The position numbers were made by a program, and so were the translations under genes. The notes beneath the pieces are model-generated. The model saw only the letters and a program-made list of their open reading frames with translations, did not search any database and was not told the origin of the DNA. Positions 54,401 through 61,555 of a DNA stretch of 64,000 nt are shown one piece after another; positions within the stretch are counted from its first letter, which is position 1; each line of letters opens with the position of its first letter. The DNA is from Nostoc sp. CHAB 5836 (GTDB taxonomy: Bacteria; Cyanobacteriota; Cyanobacteriia; Cyanobacteriales; Nostocaceae), in contig NZ_JAIVFV010000012.1 in NCBI RefSeq assembly GCF_020829445.1, positions 1 through 64,000 on the forward strand, given 5' to 3'.

Positions 54401-55514
54401 TCTGTTCTACTTGCTTGCGATTGGTAATATCACGGTAGAAAATATCAAGACCATCTTCACAAGGGTAGGCGTGAATCTCCAGCCACAGATCATACTTGGG
54501 GGGTAAGTAATAGTGATGCTCAAAGTGGACAGGAATTTGTTCTGCCATCGCCCATCGGTAATGTCGCTCTACATTCGTACCTAACGATAGAGGCCATTCC
54601 TCCCAGTGCGACTTACCGATAACCTCTGTTCGAGGTTTGCCGTTAATTCGCTCCGCTTCGGCATTTTGGTAGATGATTCGCCAGTCCCCGTCTAGAGTAA
54701 CAAATGCATCACTCATGTTTTCTAGAGTCCGTGTTACCCGCTCATTGGCTTGCTGTAATGCCGCTTCTGCTTGTTTGCGTTGGTTCAAATCAATCACAAA
54801 GCCAATGACCGTTTCTGGAGTTTCTCCTAAGACAACAGAACCAAGGAGAACGGAAATGCGATCGCCATCTTTACGAATGTATTCTTTTTCAAAAGGTTTA
54901 CATACTCCGGTGGTTTTGAGTTCTTCCACGGAACGCTCACTCAAAAAAAGATACTCAGGTGGCGTAATCTCGCGCCACTTCATTTGGTTAGCAGACAAAT
55001 CTTCTCGCTCATAGCCGACCATTTTCAGAAAAGCATCATTGGCTTCGATGATTGAGCCGCTATTTATATCAGTTACGATCACCCCAATAATATTGGATTC
55101 TACCAATCGGCTAAACCGCATTTCGCTATTTTGCCACAATTTTAGGCTTGTCTCTGCCTTGCGTCTAGCAGTTTGCAACTCTGAGGAAAGGGCAGTAATT
55201 AAGAAAGATACTAGGGAAAACGTGGTTAATCGTACCCAGACGTTCAGGCTGAGGAAATCGAACGAGTAGACTGGCTCGATCAAAAAATATAGCGCACTTG
55301 TCACAGATAAGGCGATCGCTAGCACTCCAAGTCCCATGCCGCCATACCAGGCGCTGACTGCCACAGCAGCATAAAATAATGTAAATACGCTCCGATCAAA
55401 GACTGGCAGCAACAATTGTGTCAACAGCAGCGCCGTTATCACTGCCAGAATCATCACACCATAAGCTATTAACCGAGAACGCATCATTAAAATTTTTTCG
55501 GGTACTTTCACCAT
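51408..55514 (-). CDS. Multi-PAS/GAF hybrid histidine kinase
   Basis: 1368 aa. Residues 15-112 form four transmembrane helices of the KdpD/DUF4118 type. Then PAS domains at about 130-250, 258-370, 385-505, 515-630 and 640-760, a GAF domain (785-930), HisKA with His959 (SHELRTP), an ATPase domain (DTGKGIS, GGLGLGLAI) and a receiver with Asp1292 (SDIGMPEVDG). An insertion of about 47 residues (about 1052-1102, FPAERYANAQSKDIGLEDSH...) compared with the kinase at 4134 lies between the dimerisation domain and the N-box and derives in part from a dispersed repeat. The ligand is unknown. A 51-aa ORF sits 4 bp upstream and probably shares its transcript. Confidence 0.92.
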   Translation of the reverse strand: MVKVPEKILMMRSRLIAYGVMILAVITALLLTQLLLPVFDRSVFTLFYAAVAVSAWYGGMGLGVLAIALSVTSALYFLIEPVYSFDFLSLNVWVRLTTFSLVSFLITALSSELQTARRKAETSLKLWQNSEMRFSRLVESNIIGVIVTDINSGSIIEANDAFLKMVGYEREDLSANQMKWREITPPEYLFLSERSVEELKTTGVCKPFEKEYIRKDGDRISVLLGSVVLGETPETVIGFVIDLNQRKQAEAALQQANERVTRTLENMSDAFVTLDGDWRIIYQNAEAERINGKPRTEVIGKSHWEEWPLSLGTNVERHYRWAMAEQIPVHFEHHYYLPPKYDLWLEIHAYPCEDGLDIFYRDITNRKQVEQTLREKEERLRLANERFELAASAVNCLIYEWNIEQDRVERTEGLTRILGYSLDIAQPTGSWWRELVHPEDLQRVEEEAAVALVNGDRYAAEYRIRNQDHQYVYVLDQGIVVERDTDGKPIRVVGSTTDISKRKQAEEAAQASEGRLRSFVKANVVGILFGDVDGSISEANDEFLRIVGYTQEDIQAGRLRWADITPHEYQYLDELAIAEATAKGTCTPYEKECIRKDGSIVPVVVGYSLLGQSRQKSVAFILDISDLKQAKKALSQSQEQFQAFMNNIPAAAWITNADGRVLYLSPTYLNTFDLATNKAINKNIFDLYPAQIAQPFLDNIRMVAQRNQVVESIESASRTDGTLGEFLVYKFPIADVSGQCLVGGVAIDITERERALRERQLAEQALQERSERLKLLSETTSDLLSTERPLDLMKSLFSKLSAQMDLHFYFHYLIETHENKQKLRLVGWNGITDEIFQTIEYLEFNQGMCGLVAQERRQLVVNNVPDSKDPNAYILHALGITAYAGQPLIAQGKLLGVLSFASRTRTHFTSGEIALLQATSDQVAVALERTQLMTSLQQQKEQLVQANRVKDEFLAVLSHELRTPLNPILGWSKLLQTKKYDQATTARALETIERNAKLQTQLIEDLLDVSRILQGKLSLNIAPVNLTTAIAAAIETVRLAAEAKSINLRFTILDFPAERYANAQSKDIGLEDSHRNSESIDFNKQADNFKSQIQVAHQSCDSKFLVTGDSGRLQQVIWNLLSNAIKFTPEGGQVEISLQSVGSQAQLRVRDTGKGISPDFLPFVFDYFRQADGATTRKFGGLGLGLAIVRHIVELHGGTVKAESLGEEQGATFTVMLPIIKIHPDSHQTHRPPDDLPNLSGVKILLVDDERDTRELIAFILEQSGAEVMQTASALEALQVMPQFQPNLLLSDIGMPEVDGYMLMRQIRAMLPELGGQIPAIALTAYAGEVDYQQAIAAGFGQHITKPVEPAKLVRAIANLIYSRSNLP

Positions 55515-55518
55515 TATT

Positions 55519-55674
55519 TTAAGAGTCCTCCCGTTGCTTTGCTTTTGGAAGATACTCGTTTAGTAGTCTTTTGCCTGATTCGCCCATGTCCTGTAACATT
55601 TCTTCAACTAGCTGAAGACTAAGACAGGTGTCTCGCCATTTGTCTCCAGCTTGAGGAAGAATTTTAATAGTCAT
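55519..55674 (-). CDS. Small ORF, 51 aa, upstream of the hybrid kinase
   Basis: ATG 55674 to TAA 55519. Protein MTIKILPQAGDKWRDTCLSL, QLVEEMLQDMGESGKRLLNE, YLPKAKQREDS: charged, soluble, helical after residue 18. Only 4 bp separate its stop from the kinase start at 55514, so translational coupling is likely. Not recognised. It could be a small regulator of the kinase or the end of an older gene. Confidence 0.55.
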   Translation of the reverse strand: MTIKILPQAGDKWRDTCLSLQLVEEMLQDMGESGKRLLNEYLPKAKQREDS

Positions 55675-55852
55675 CAGTTATTATCAATTTTATCTTTTGG
55701 TCTAACACCAATATCAGTTATTAGTCTTCCACCGCCGATGATTTATGGGTGGTGCGTTAAAATAATTCGCAATGACGCTCGTTCGCCTTTGGCGTCTCCC
55801 CTTGGGAGATGACTTGCTACCGCAACGCTTACGTAATTCGTAAATTTTGTTT

Positions 55853-55945
55853 TGTGTTAGCGACGCGGAAAGCGAGTCTGCGAACGCGCAGAGCGTCTCG
55901 TAGTGAGCGTCCGGGGATTTAGACCCCGACCCAAAACGTTCTGCC
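55853..55945 (+). repeat. Rep-G repeat, copy 2
   Basis: Inverse of 6930-7020: TTTTGTGTTAGCGACGCGGA to GACCCCGACCCAAAACG, with the core GCGAGTCTGCGAACGCGCAG. It lies directly before the acyltransferase start. Confidence 0.65.
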
Positions 55946-55961
55946 CTTCAAAGGCTAGGAA

Positions 55962-56954
55962 TTGGAAAATACACCCGGTAAAGGCTATCTATTTAGCTGG
56001 TTTGATTGGTTTTGTCTTTGGTATCCTCCAGGCTGGCTAATATTATTCAACCGTCATTGGCAGCACTATCACACCGATCCAGATGGTTGGAATTGGCTAG
56101 AATATGGATTATTTTTAATTCCTGGCGGATTTTACTTGGCGATGCTGAGTCGGTGGTTGCGTTTAGGTTTTCGCTCACCTCGAAAAGAAGTTGGTGAATT
56201 TGATCCCAAATATCAACAAGCTTTTCGCTCAGAAGTTCTCGGCCCCATCGTTAAACACTATTTTCAGGGAGAATTGCAACAAATCGAAAACTTGCCGCCA
56301 ACAGGGCCATTGATTGTGGCAATGAATCACGCAGGGATGTGTTTTCCTTGGGACTTTTTGACTTTGGGTTATTTATTAAGTGAAACCAGAGGATGGGTGG
56401 TACAACCCGTAGCAAATCCAGTATTATTTGAGCATCCTTGGGTGATTTGGTGGCTACCACCTAAATGGTCGCAGGTTTTAGGTGGTGTGCGAGCAGAATT
56501 AGATAATTTTGAGGCAGCGATCGCACAAGCTAAAATTCTCTTATATGCACCTGAAGGTATCCGCGGCCCTCTGAAAGGTTGGAGAAGACGCTATCAACTA
56601 GAAAAATTTGATGTCAGCTTTATTCAGTTTAGCGATCGTTATCATATTCCCATTCTCCCAGTGATGTGTGTCGGTAGTGAATTTCTACATCCTTGGGCTG
56701 TTAATTTCACGAAATTACAACGACTAGTCAAATTACCATTTTTGCCTTTCTCACCTTTAATGTTTGTCTTGCTGCTGTTTCCCTCAATGGGAATTTGGGC
56801 AATGAGAACTCGTCTGCGTTACTTTATTGGCCCTTTAGAATCAGCAGAATTAGACAACCACTCAAACAAAGGGCGTGCAATAGTCTATCAACAGGCCCAA
56901 CAATTACGAGAAAAACTGCAATTTAAAATTAATCAATTTTTAGGTACATCTTAA
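55962..56954 (+). CDS. Lysophospholipid acyltransferase-like protein
   Basis: 330 aa, TTG start (MENTPGKGYLF). One or two hydrophobic segments near 25-60 and 255-280. PlsC-superfamily marks are present, but the catalytic H-x4-D is stretched: MNHAGMCFPWDFL has His and Asp eight residues apart (H-x7-D). LLYAPEGIRGPLKGWRRRYQ is the phosphate-binding EGT-like motif, and HIPILPVMCVGSEF the later block. It probably acylates a glycerolipid or similar acceptor at the membrane. Standalone. Confidence 0.82.
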   Translation: MENTPGKGYLFSWFDWFCLWYPPGWLILFNRHWQHYHTDPDGWNWLEYGLFLIPGGFYLAMLSRWLRLGFRSPRKEVGEFDPKYQQAFRSEVLGPIVKHYFQGELQQIENLPPTGPLIVAMNHAGMCFPWDFLTLGYLLSETRGWVVQPVANPVLFEHPWVIWWLPPKWSQVLGGVRAELDNFEAAIAQAKILLYAPEGIRGPLKGWRRRYQLEKFDVSFIQFSDRYHIPILPVMCVGSEFLHPWAVNFTKLQRLVKLPFLPFSPLMFVLLLFPSMGIWAMRTRLRYFIGPLESAELDNHSNKGRAIVYQQAQQLREKLQFKINQFLGTS

Positions 56955-57116
56955 TATTAGCTGAAATCAAAATAAAGCTGTTGTCTTGACTACAGTTTGT
57001 CTGTTTTAGGACTTACGCATTGACAAGGTTGCTAAGAAGTGCATTCAGGGAAAACAAGGAAATTTTCAGGCGATCGCTAATTAACAGAGGCACAGAAAGA
57101 CCGATAATACCTATGC

Positions 57117-57239
57117 AGGACTTACGCAACCGGCATATTATTTGGAGTTTGTAGTGAGGACTTTAGTCCTCAAAATCAGGGCTTCAGCCCTGACTACAAA
57201 CTAAAAGCTTTTATTTTTTGTGACACTTGCGTAAGTCCT
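57117..57239. mobile_element. Rep-B MITE-like element, subfamily 2, copy 2
   Basis: AGGACTTACGCAACCGGCAT to ACACTTGCGTAAGTCCT. Hairpins GAGGACTTTAGTCCTC and AGGGCTTCAGCCCT; the latter differs from copy 1 in its loop only. Confidence 0.85.
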
Positions 57240-57247
57240 ATTAAAAA

Positions 57248-57402
57248 CAATACAGTTCAGTTAAGCATTTCTTTCTTCTCTTTGCGTCCTTGCCGCCCTT
57301 CTCCCTTGGCGCTAGCCTCTCCCTTTGGGAGAAGGGGAGACGCACTCGCGTTTGCGGTTCGTTAAAAAAACTGACTTTTACTCAGAGTTTTAGCCTTAAT
57401 TA
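57248..57402 (+). mobile_element. Rep-F element, eroded copy 4
   Basis: Starts CAATACAGTTCAGTTAAGCA, ends near AGTTTTAGCCTTAAT. The right terminus GTATTG is missing. It contains an extra CTCCCTTTGGGAGAAGGGGA insert. Confidence 0.6.
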
Positions 57403-57411
57403 AAAAAGAAT

Positions 57412-57474
57412 ATGGAAATCAAACAAATTTGTGTAATTGGGGCTAGAATTAGCGGTCTGGTGTCACTCCATTGA
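57412..57474 (+). pseudogene. Relic of a flavin-dependent monooxygenase start
   Basis: 20 codons: MEIKQICVIGARISGLVSLH then TGA. This is the Rossmann start (I-C-V-I-G-A-G-I-S-G-L) of FMO-like flavoproteins with one Gly changed to Arg, and then it stops. The 3' end overlaps the last codons of the response regulator gene. Short, so confidence is limited. Confidence 0.5.
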
Positions 57475-58155
57475 GGAAGCACCGAAACGATAGCCTTTAC
57501 CGTAAACTGTATGAATCAGCGTAGTTTCTTTACCCACCTCAATCTTACGGCGTAGCAAGCGGATTAATGCGGCTATCACATTACTACTAGGTTGTTCTTC
57601 CTCTTGCCATAAAGTTTGCATAATTTGGCCATGAGTCAGCAGTTGTCCCGTGTGTTCCATAAAATATTGCAACAACTGGCTTTCTTTTTGCGAAAGCTCA
57701 ATTATCCGTCCTTGGCGATAGGCTACTTGATTTTCACAATCGAGTTCTAAATCAGCGACAGTCAAGCGTCCGGTGGTGGTTTCATAGGTTTGGGAACCAG
57801 AACGACGCAACAAAGCACGGACTCTTGCTAGCAACTCCCGCAGTTCAAAAGGCTTAACTAAATAGTCATCAGCACCAGCATCTAAACCTTGTACCCGGTC
57901 ATCGAGAGTATCTTTCGCTGTGAGAAACAGAACGGGAGTGGTTTTACCTTGGCGTCGCAATTGCTGACAAATCTCTAACCCCGTTTTTCCTGGCAGCATC
58001 CAATCTAAAATTAGTAAATCATAACTACCTCCTTGTGCGTGTTCGCTGCCACTTGTCCCATCGTAAGCGGCATCCACAGTGTAACCTTCACGAGTTAATA
58101 AGTGACTCAAGGGTTGAGTTAGTTCAACTTCATCATCAACTAATAAAATTCTCAT
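57463..58155 (-). CDS. OmpR/PhoB-family response regulator, RppA-like
   Basis: 230 aa from ATG 58155 (MRILLVDDEVELTQPLSHLL). The open frame to 58212 adds 19 codons that end in non-coding repeat-adjacent DNA. Receiver at 1-115 with phospho-acceptor in LLILDWMLPGKTGLEICQQL; winged helix at about 130-228 (TVADLELDCENQVAYRQGRI, LIHTVYGKGYRFG). The close match to the RppA/NrsR type suggests redox or metal signalling in photosynthetic gene control. No partner kinase is adjacent. A Rep-B element lies 22 bp upstream of the start. Confidence 0.88.
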   Translation of the reverse strand: MRILLVDDEVELTQPLSHLLTREGYTVDAAYDGTSGSEHAQGGSYDLLILDWMLPGKTGLEICQQLRRQGKTTPVLFLTAKDTLDDRVQGLDAGADDYLVKPFELRELLARVRALLRRSGSQTYETTTGRLTVADLELDCENQVAYRQGRIIELSQKESQLLQYFMEHTGQLLTHGQIMQTLWQEEEQPSSNVIAALIRLLRRKIEVGKETTLIHTVYGKGYRFGASSME

Positions 58156-58176
58156 ACTGCTTATTTTGACATTATC

Positions 58177-58316
58177 AGGACTTACGCAAAATAATGAAAA
58201 AACGAACCGCAAACGCGAGTGCGTCTGCCCCTGGGAGAAGGACGCAAACGCGAGTGCGTCTCGTAAGAGTTGGACACAAAGGAATAAGAGTTTCAGAGAG
58301 TTATTGCGTAAGTCCT
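58177..58316. mobile_element. Rep-B MITE-like element, subfamily 1, copy 3
   Basis: AGGACTTACGCAAAATAATG to TTATTGCGTAAGTCCT, 140 bp, longer than other copies because of two AACGCGAGTGCGTCT insertions. Confidence 0.85.
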
Positions 58317-58421
58317 AATTAGTAAACTCAGCGAGTTCCTCACCAAACTCGCTGGTCTTCAAATCCGTGCGTGTGACTTCCACCAGACACGGCTCCAAAA
58401 TGATGCTACATAGACTAATTT

Positions 58422-58988
58422 TTAAGTAAACAAAAGCGCGATCGCACAAGTAAAATCAGGCAATATCGGTGAATTCAATTCATCACCATTGAACAACGTA
58501 GCAACTAACTTTAAACTCGCTTGTTCGCGTCGATATACTTCCACCTGTTGCTTGCACCAATCCACAATCCAATATTCTCTGACACCTCTTGCTGAGTAAA
58601 GCTTAAGTTTTAGTTCTCTATCCCGCTTTTCATTTTCACTCCCAGCAGATAGTACTTCTACTACCAGTTCTGGCGCACCAGTTAAATGCCCCGCCTCATC
58701 TAAAAGTAGGGGTAATCTCTCATTGCTAGCCCAGACAACATCGGGAATTACATTATCATTGTCCCCAAAAATTATTCCTGGAGCAGTCACAACTTCTCCC
58801 AAACCGGTAGTCTGTGACCAAATATCCAAGGAAGTGCTAATTCTGACACAAGTTTTTTGATGATTCCAGTGAGGCGCCCTAGTCACAAACAATTCTCCGT
58901 CGATAATTTCATAGCGATTCCCGTTATCTGGAAACAACTCTAAGTCGGCGGTAGTCCAGCGCACTCTCTCAGATATCGGCTGGTTCAT
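58422..58988 (-). CDS. Uma2-family nuclease-like protein (DUF820)
   Basis: 188 aa. RWTTADLELFPDNGNRYEII then DGELFVTRAP are the typical N-terminal strands, VIPDVVWASNERL, and the active-site core LVVEVLSAGSENEKRDRELK with REYWIVDWCKQQVEVYRR (PD-(D/E)xK fold). A second, more typical Uma2 than the gene at 25614. The biological role of the family is not settled. Standalone. Confidence 0.9.
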   Translation of the reverse strand: MNQPISERVRWTTADLELFPDNGNRYEIIDGELFVTRAPHWNHQKTCVRISTSLDIWSQTTGLGEVVTAPGIIFGDNDNVIPDVVWASNERLPLLLDEAGHLTGAPELVVEVLSAGSENEKRDRELKLKLYSARGVREYWIVDWCKQQVEVYRREQASLKLVATLFNGDELNSPILPDFTCAIALLFT

Positions 58989-59151
58989 AAACCATCTTTG
59001 TTAGGGGATTTACCTATTTTAGCCTGAGTGTAAATGGGACATTATAGCGTTTTTTGTTTGTGACTATGAGGCAGCTCAAACTGTCTTCCTCGTTACTGGG
59101 CTGCTTTTATTTGCCACGGTTTACGGTGAGAAAATGATAGTATTGGGGTAA

Positions 59152-59631
59152 TTACTCGCCTTGCTCATAAACCTGATTAGAATTTGGTAAGAATTTAGGA
59201 TTCAGAGTTTGGTCTAAAGTGTATGGGCAGATTTCTGGAAAAACCTGCTCACCCAACTGAGTTCCTCGAATCGCTAAAGCCAAACCTAGTTCATAAACAC
59301 TGAAGAAAACTTCATCAAGATAGGGTTTCAAACTAGGGCTATCTTGCATAAGCAGCTTAATTTGAATACGTTGCTCTCGAATTGTACCCAACCAGCTATT
59401 GCTACGTTTTTCTGGTTGAAATTGCCATTTCAGTAGGTGTCCTAACAAGACTCCCAGCCGATTTCTCAATTCTTGCCGTTCTCTTCTGCCCAAAGTTTCA
59501 ATTTCTTCAATCAGGTTAACCGTATCTAATTGTTCCCACTCTTGAGTTTTGAGCAAGCTAACCTGTTCTTGCGTCCAAGCATAGAAATCTGTTTCATACA
59601 AGTGAGATGTGTACATCTTTTCAACGGTCAT
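59152..59631 (-). CDS. DUF29 family protein
   Basis: 159 aa from ATG 59631 (MTVEKMYTSH); the open frame continues to 59691 but with non-family residues. DUF29 marks: LYETDFYAWTQEQVSLLKTQ, EEIETLGRRERQELRNRL, LLGHLLKWQFQPEKRSNSW. Helical, soluble, widespread in cyanobacteria; function unknown, occasionally next to toxin-antitoxin or mobile genes. Confidence 0.9.
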   Translation of the reverse strand: MTVEKMYTSHLYETDFYAWTQEQVSLLKTQEWEQLDTVNLIEEIETLGRRERQELRNRLGVLLGHLLKWQFQPEKRSNSWLGTIREQRIQIKLLMQDSPSLKPYLDEVFFSVYELGLALAIRGTQLGEQVFPEICPYTLDQTLNPKFLPNSNQVYEQGE

Positions 59632-59691
59632 AATCGAAAGGCTCAGTGACCATTTTATTCTTCTACATCTGTCAGGTAACGTTTTACGCAC

Positions 59692-60034
59692 TCTATACTT
59701 TGCACTGCGCTAGCTTTAGCATAAAAGCATCAAACTGATCACCTATAACCCAATACACTTGGGTTAAGCATTTCCTCCTTCTCCTTCTCTCTGTGTTCTC
59801 TGCGCCTCTGTGGTTCGTAAAAAAAAAGAGTTTCAGCCCTTTTGTGAACCGTATTGACCTATAACCCCTTTAATTTGCCATCCGTTAAAAGGAAGATGCC
59901 CCAAAGGAGCGGTTTTAAAATTTTGGTTTTCAGTACTCATAGAGTGAGAGTATACGGGAAAAATATTGGATGGTGCGATGCCTATGGCGGCAAGCTACGC
60001 ACCATCCAACCTAAAATAATCTAATAACTAACTA
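59692..60034. other. Intergenic with Rep-F
   Basis: 343 bp with the cleanest Rep-F insertion of the window (59751-59856) and a GGTGCG...CGCACC repeat (about 59970-60006). No gene. Confidence 0.6.
59751..59856 (+). mobile_element. Rep-F element with 10-bp target duplication, copy 5
   Basis: CAATACACTTGGGTTAAGCA to TTTGTGAACCGTATTG, 106 bp, flanked by the exact direct repeat ACCTATAACC at 59741-59750 and 59857-59866. Very similar to the copy at 24508. Confidence 0.88.
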
Positions 60035-60637
60035 CTAATTCGCTACCTCAGCCACCTCAATAACCCGCCCTTCATAGTCCTTAACCAAAAAATTCAGGGG
60101 CTTTTGGTTGCGAATCTTGAATTTTAAACCGCGCGTTTCGACTCGCATTAAAATCATTTCCAGACAGTCGTGGTCAAAACAAACGTGGCGTTGCTGATTT
60201 TTGCTACCCAAACTCGCGCCAGTAATGATGTGTAGCTGGGTGTTTTTCTTCAATTGATACCACAGCCCATCGCTGGCATTATTCATCATTTTACTAGACA
60301 GGCTCGGCCCAGTAGACATATATAACGGATCAATGCCAGTTGCGCCTATAGTTTGTTCGTAATTGTAGTAGTAGTGCAATGGCACCTCAGCTGCTGGCAA
60401 ATCTAGCAGCCCTTCATACAACTGTCGGGCAATCTCCAAATCTGACACCATGACAGTGTGTACTTTTGGGGCACTGGTGAGAAACATCCACATAGCACCA
60501 GCGTAAGCTGCCAAGAGCATCACCATAATGCCTTGGGTGGAGAGCAGGCTATCTAAGGGCAGGGAAGGCAGAAAGGAGCCTAAGGTAAGGGGACTGAGCA
60601 GGAACGATATCACACTAACTGCTATAACCATGAACAA
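60035..60637 (-). CDS. Membrane-anchored VOC/glyoxalase-fold protein
   Basis: 200 aa. Residues 1-55 contain two hydrophobic segments (AVSVISFLLSPLTLGSFLPS, IMVMLLAAYAGAMWMFLT). The rest is a VOC-like domain (VHTVMVSDLEIARQLYEGLL, QQRHVCFDHDCLEMILMRVE, and the ending NFLVKDYEGRVIEVAEV). Probably a ligand-binding or metal-dependent enzyme held at the membrane; substrate unknown. Confidence 0.75.
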   Translation of the reverse strand: MFMVIAVSVISFLLSPLTLGSFLPSLPLDSLLSTQGIMVMLLAAYAGAMWMFLTSAPKVHTVMVSDLEIARQLYEGLLDLPAAEVPLHYYYNYEQTIGATGIDPLYMSTGPSLSSKMMNNASDGLWYQLKKNTQLHIITGASLGSKNQQRHVCFDHDCLEMILMRVETRGLKFKIRNQKPLNFLVKDYEGRVIEVAEVAN

Positions 60638-60827
60638 ATAAGGATTCTATAAGGGAGTTGATTTTATGATTGTCGATTAAGACTAAAATTAAGTCCTTGT
60701 TTCTAGTTTATCAATACTCAACTAGTCTGAGTCTGTCCTACAAACTGGGCAACACCAAGATATTATGCGATTAACTAGGGGAGTGCAATTCCCAAAACTA
60801 TTTTAACAACTATCAATCGAAAGGCTT

Positions 60828-61457
60828 GTGCAAATTCCTCATTTTCCCGAAGCTAATCACCCCCTGGTGAAGTCGCTGTTCCATCACAGTGACCATGAAT
60901 TACTGACTCTGTTTCAGCGCCATCCAGATGCCGGAAAGTACTTTACGGTGATTTTTTGCCGCTACAGCCCTATAGTGTATACCTTAATTCGGCATTCGGC
61001 GCGATCGCCTGTGCAGGCAGATTATCTGTTTGCCCTCACCTGGCGGCATATCTACTATGAACTCGGTGGACTAAATTTAACTGACTCTGAATCAGGTGAG
61101 TCAGCTTTAACCATGCAAAATTGGTTAATTAATATGACAGCTTTTTGTATTAATGAGATTAAGCTACCACCCACAGAAGCAATTCATTATTCTCTTCAAG
61201 CAACTTCACCGCCACTCTGGTGTTATGTAGAACAGGCGTTAGACCAACTACCACCAGTTTTGCGATTAATCGTCTTAATGGCTCAAACTTTCCACTGGAG
61301 TGAAACTAGAATCGCTGCCTATCTGCAAGCCGAAGGAGAAGCGATCACTCCAAGTGCTGTAGCCAATTTCCTCCAGGAAGGCTATCGTATGTTAGAGGAC
61401 AAATTACCCACAGATATCTGCACCATTTACTTTGGGGAAGATTTTGCTCAACCATGA
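60828..61457 (+). CDS. Sigma-70-like (ECF-type) protein
   Basis: 209 aa, GTG start. LLTLFQRHPDAGKYFTVIFC then RYSPIVYTLIRHSARSPVQA resembles sigma region 2, and ALDQLPPVLRLIVLMAQTFH with WSETRIAAYLQAEGEAITPS resembles region 4 with its helix-turn-helix. Distances fit an ECF-type factor, but several consensus residues are missing, so it may be a divergent or inactive member. No anti-sigma gene is adjacent. The TGA stop lies in a TGACTTACG solo Rep-B end. A TPR protein gene follows 98 bp downstream. Confidence 0.7.
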   Translation: MQIPHFPEANHPLVKSLFHHSDHELLTLFQRHPDAGKYFTVIFCRYSPIVYTLIRHSARSPVQADYLFALTWRHIYYELGGLNLTDSESGESALTMQNWLINMTAFCINEIKLPPTEAIHYSLQATSPPLWCYVEQALDQLPPVLRLIVLMAQTFHWSETRIAAYLQAEGEAITPSAVANFLQEGYRMLEDKLPTDICTIYFGEDFAQP

Positions 61458-61555
61458 CTTACGTACAAACGCGTATATTGTTTGTCTTATAATTTAAAAA
61501 TTAAAACTTATTCTTAGACCTTCTACTTAAACCCGCAACTTTCCGGGTAATTTTT

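Larger units (their letters stand above)
56955..57462. other. Intergenic: Rep-B, Rep-F and a gene relic
   Basis: 508 bp. A solo Rep-B end (AGGACTTACGCA near 57008), a complete Rep-B (57117-57239), an eroded Rep-F (57248-57402), and the first 20 codons of a flavoprotein (57412-57474). Confidence 0.6.
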
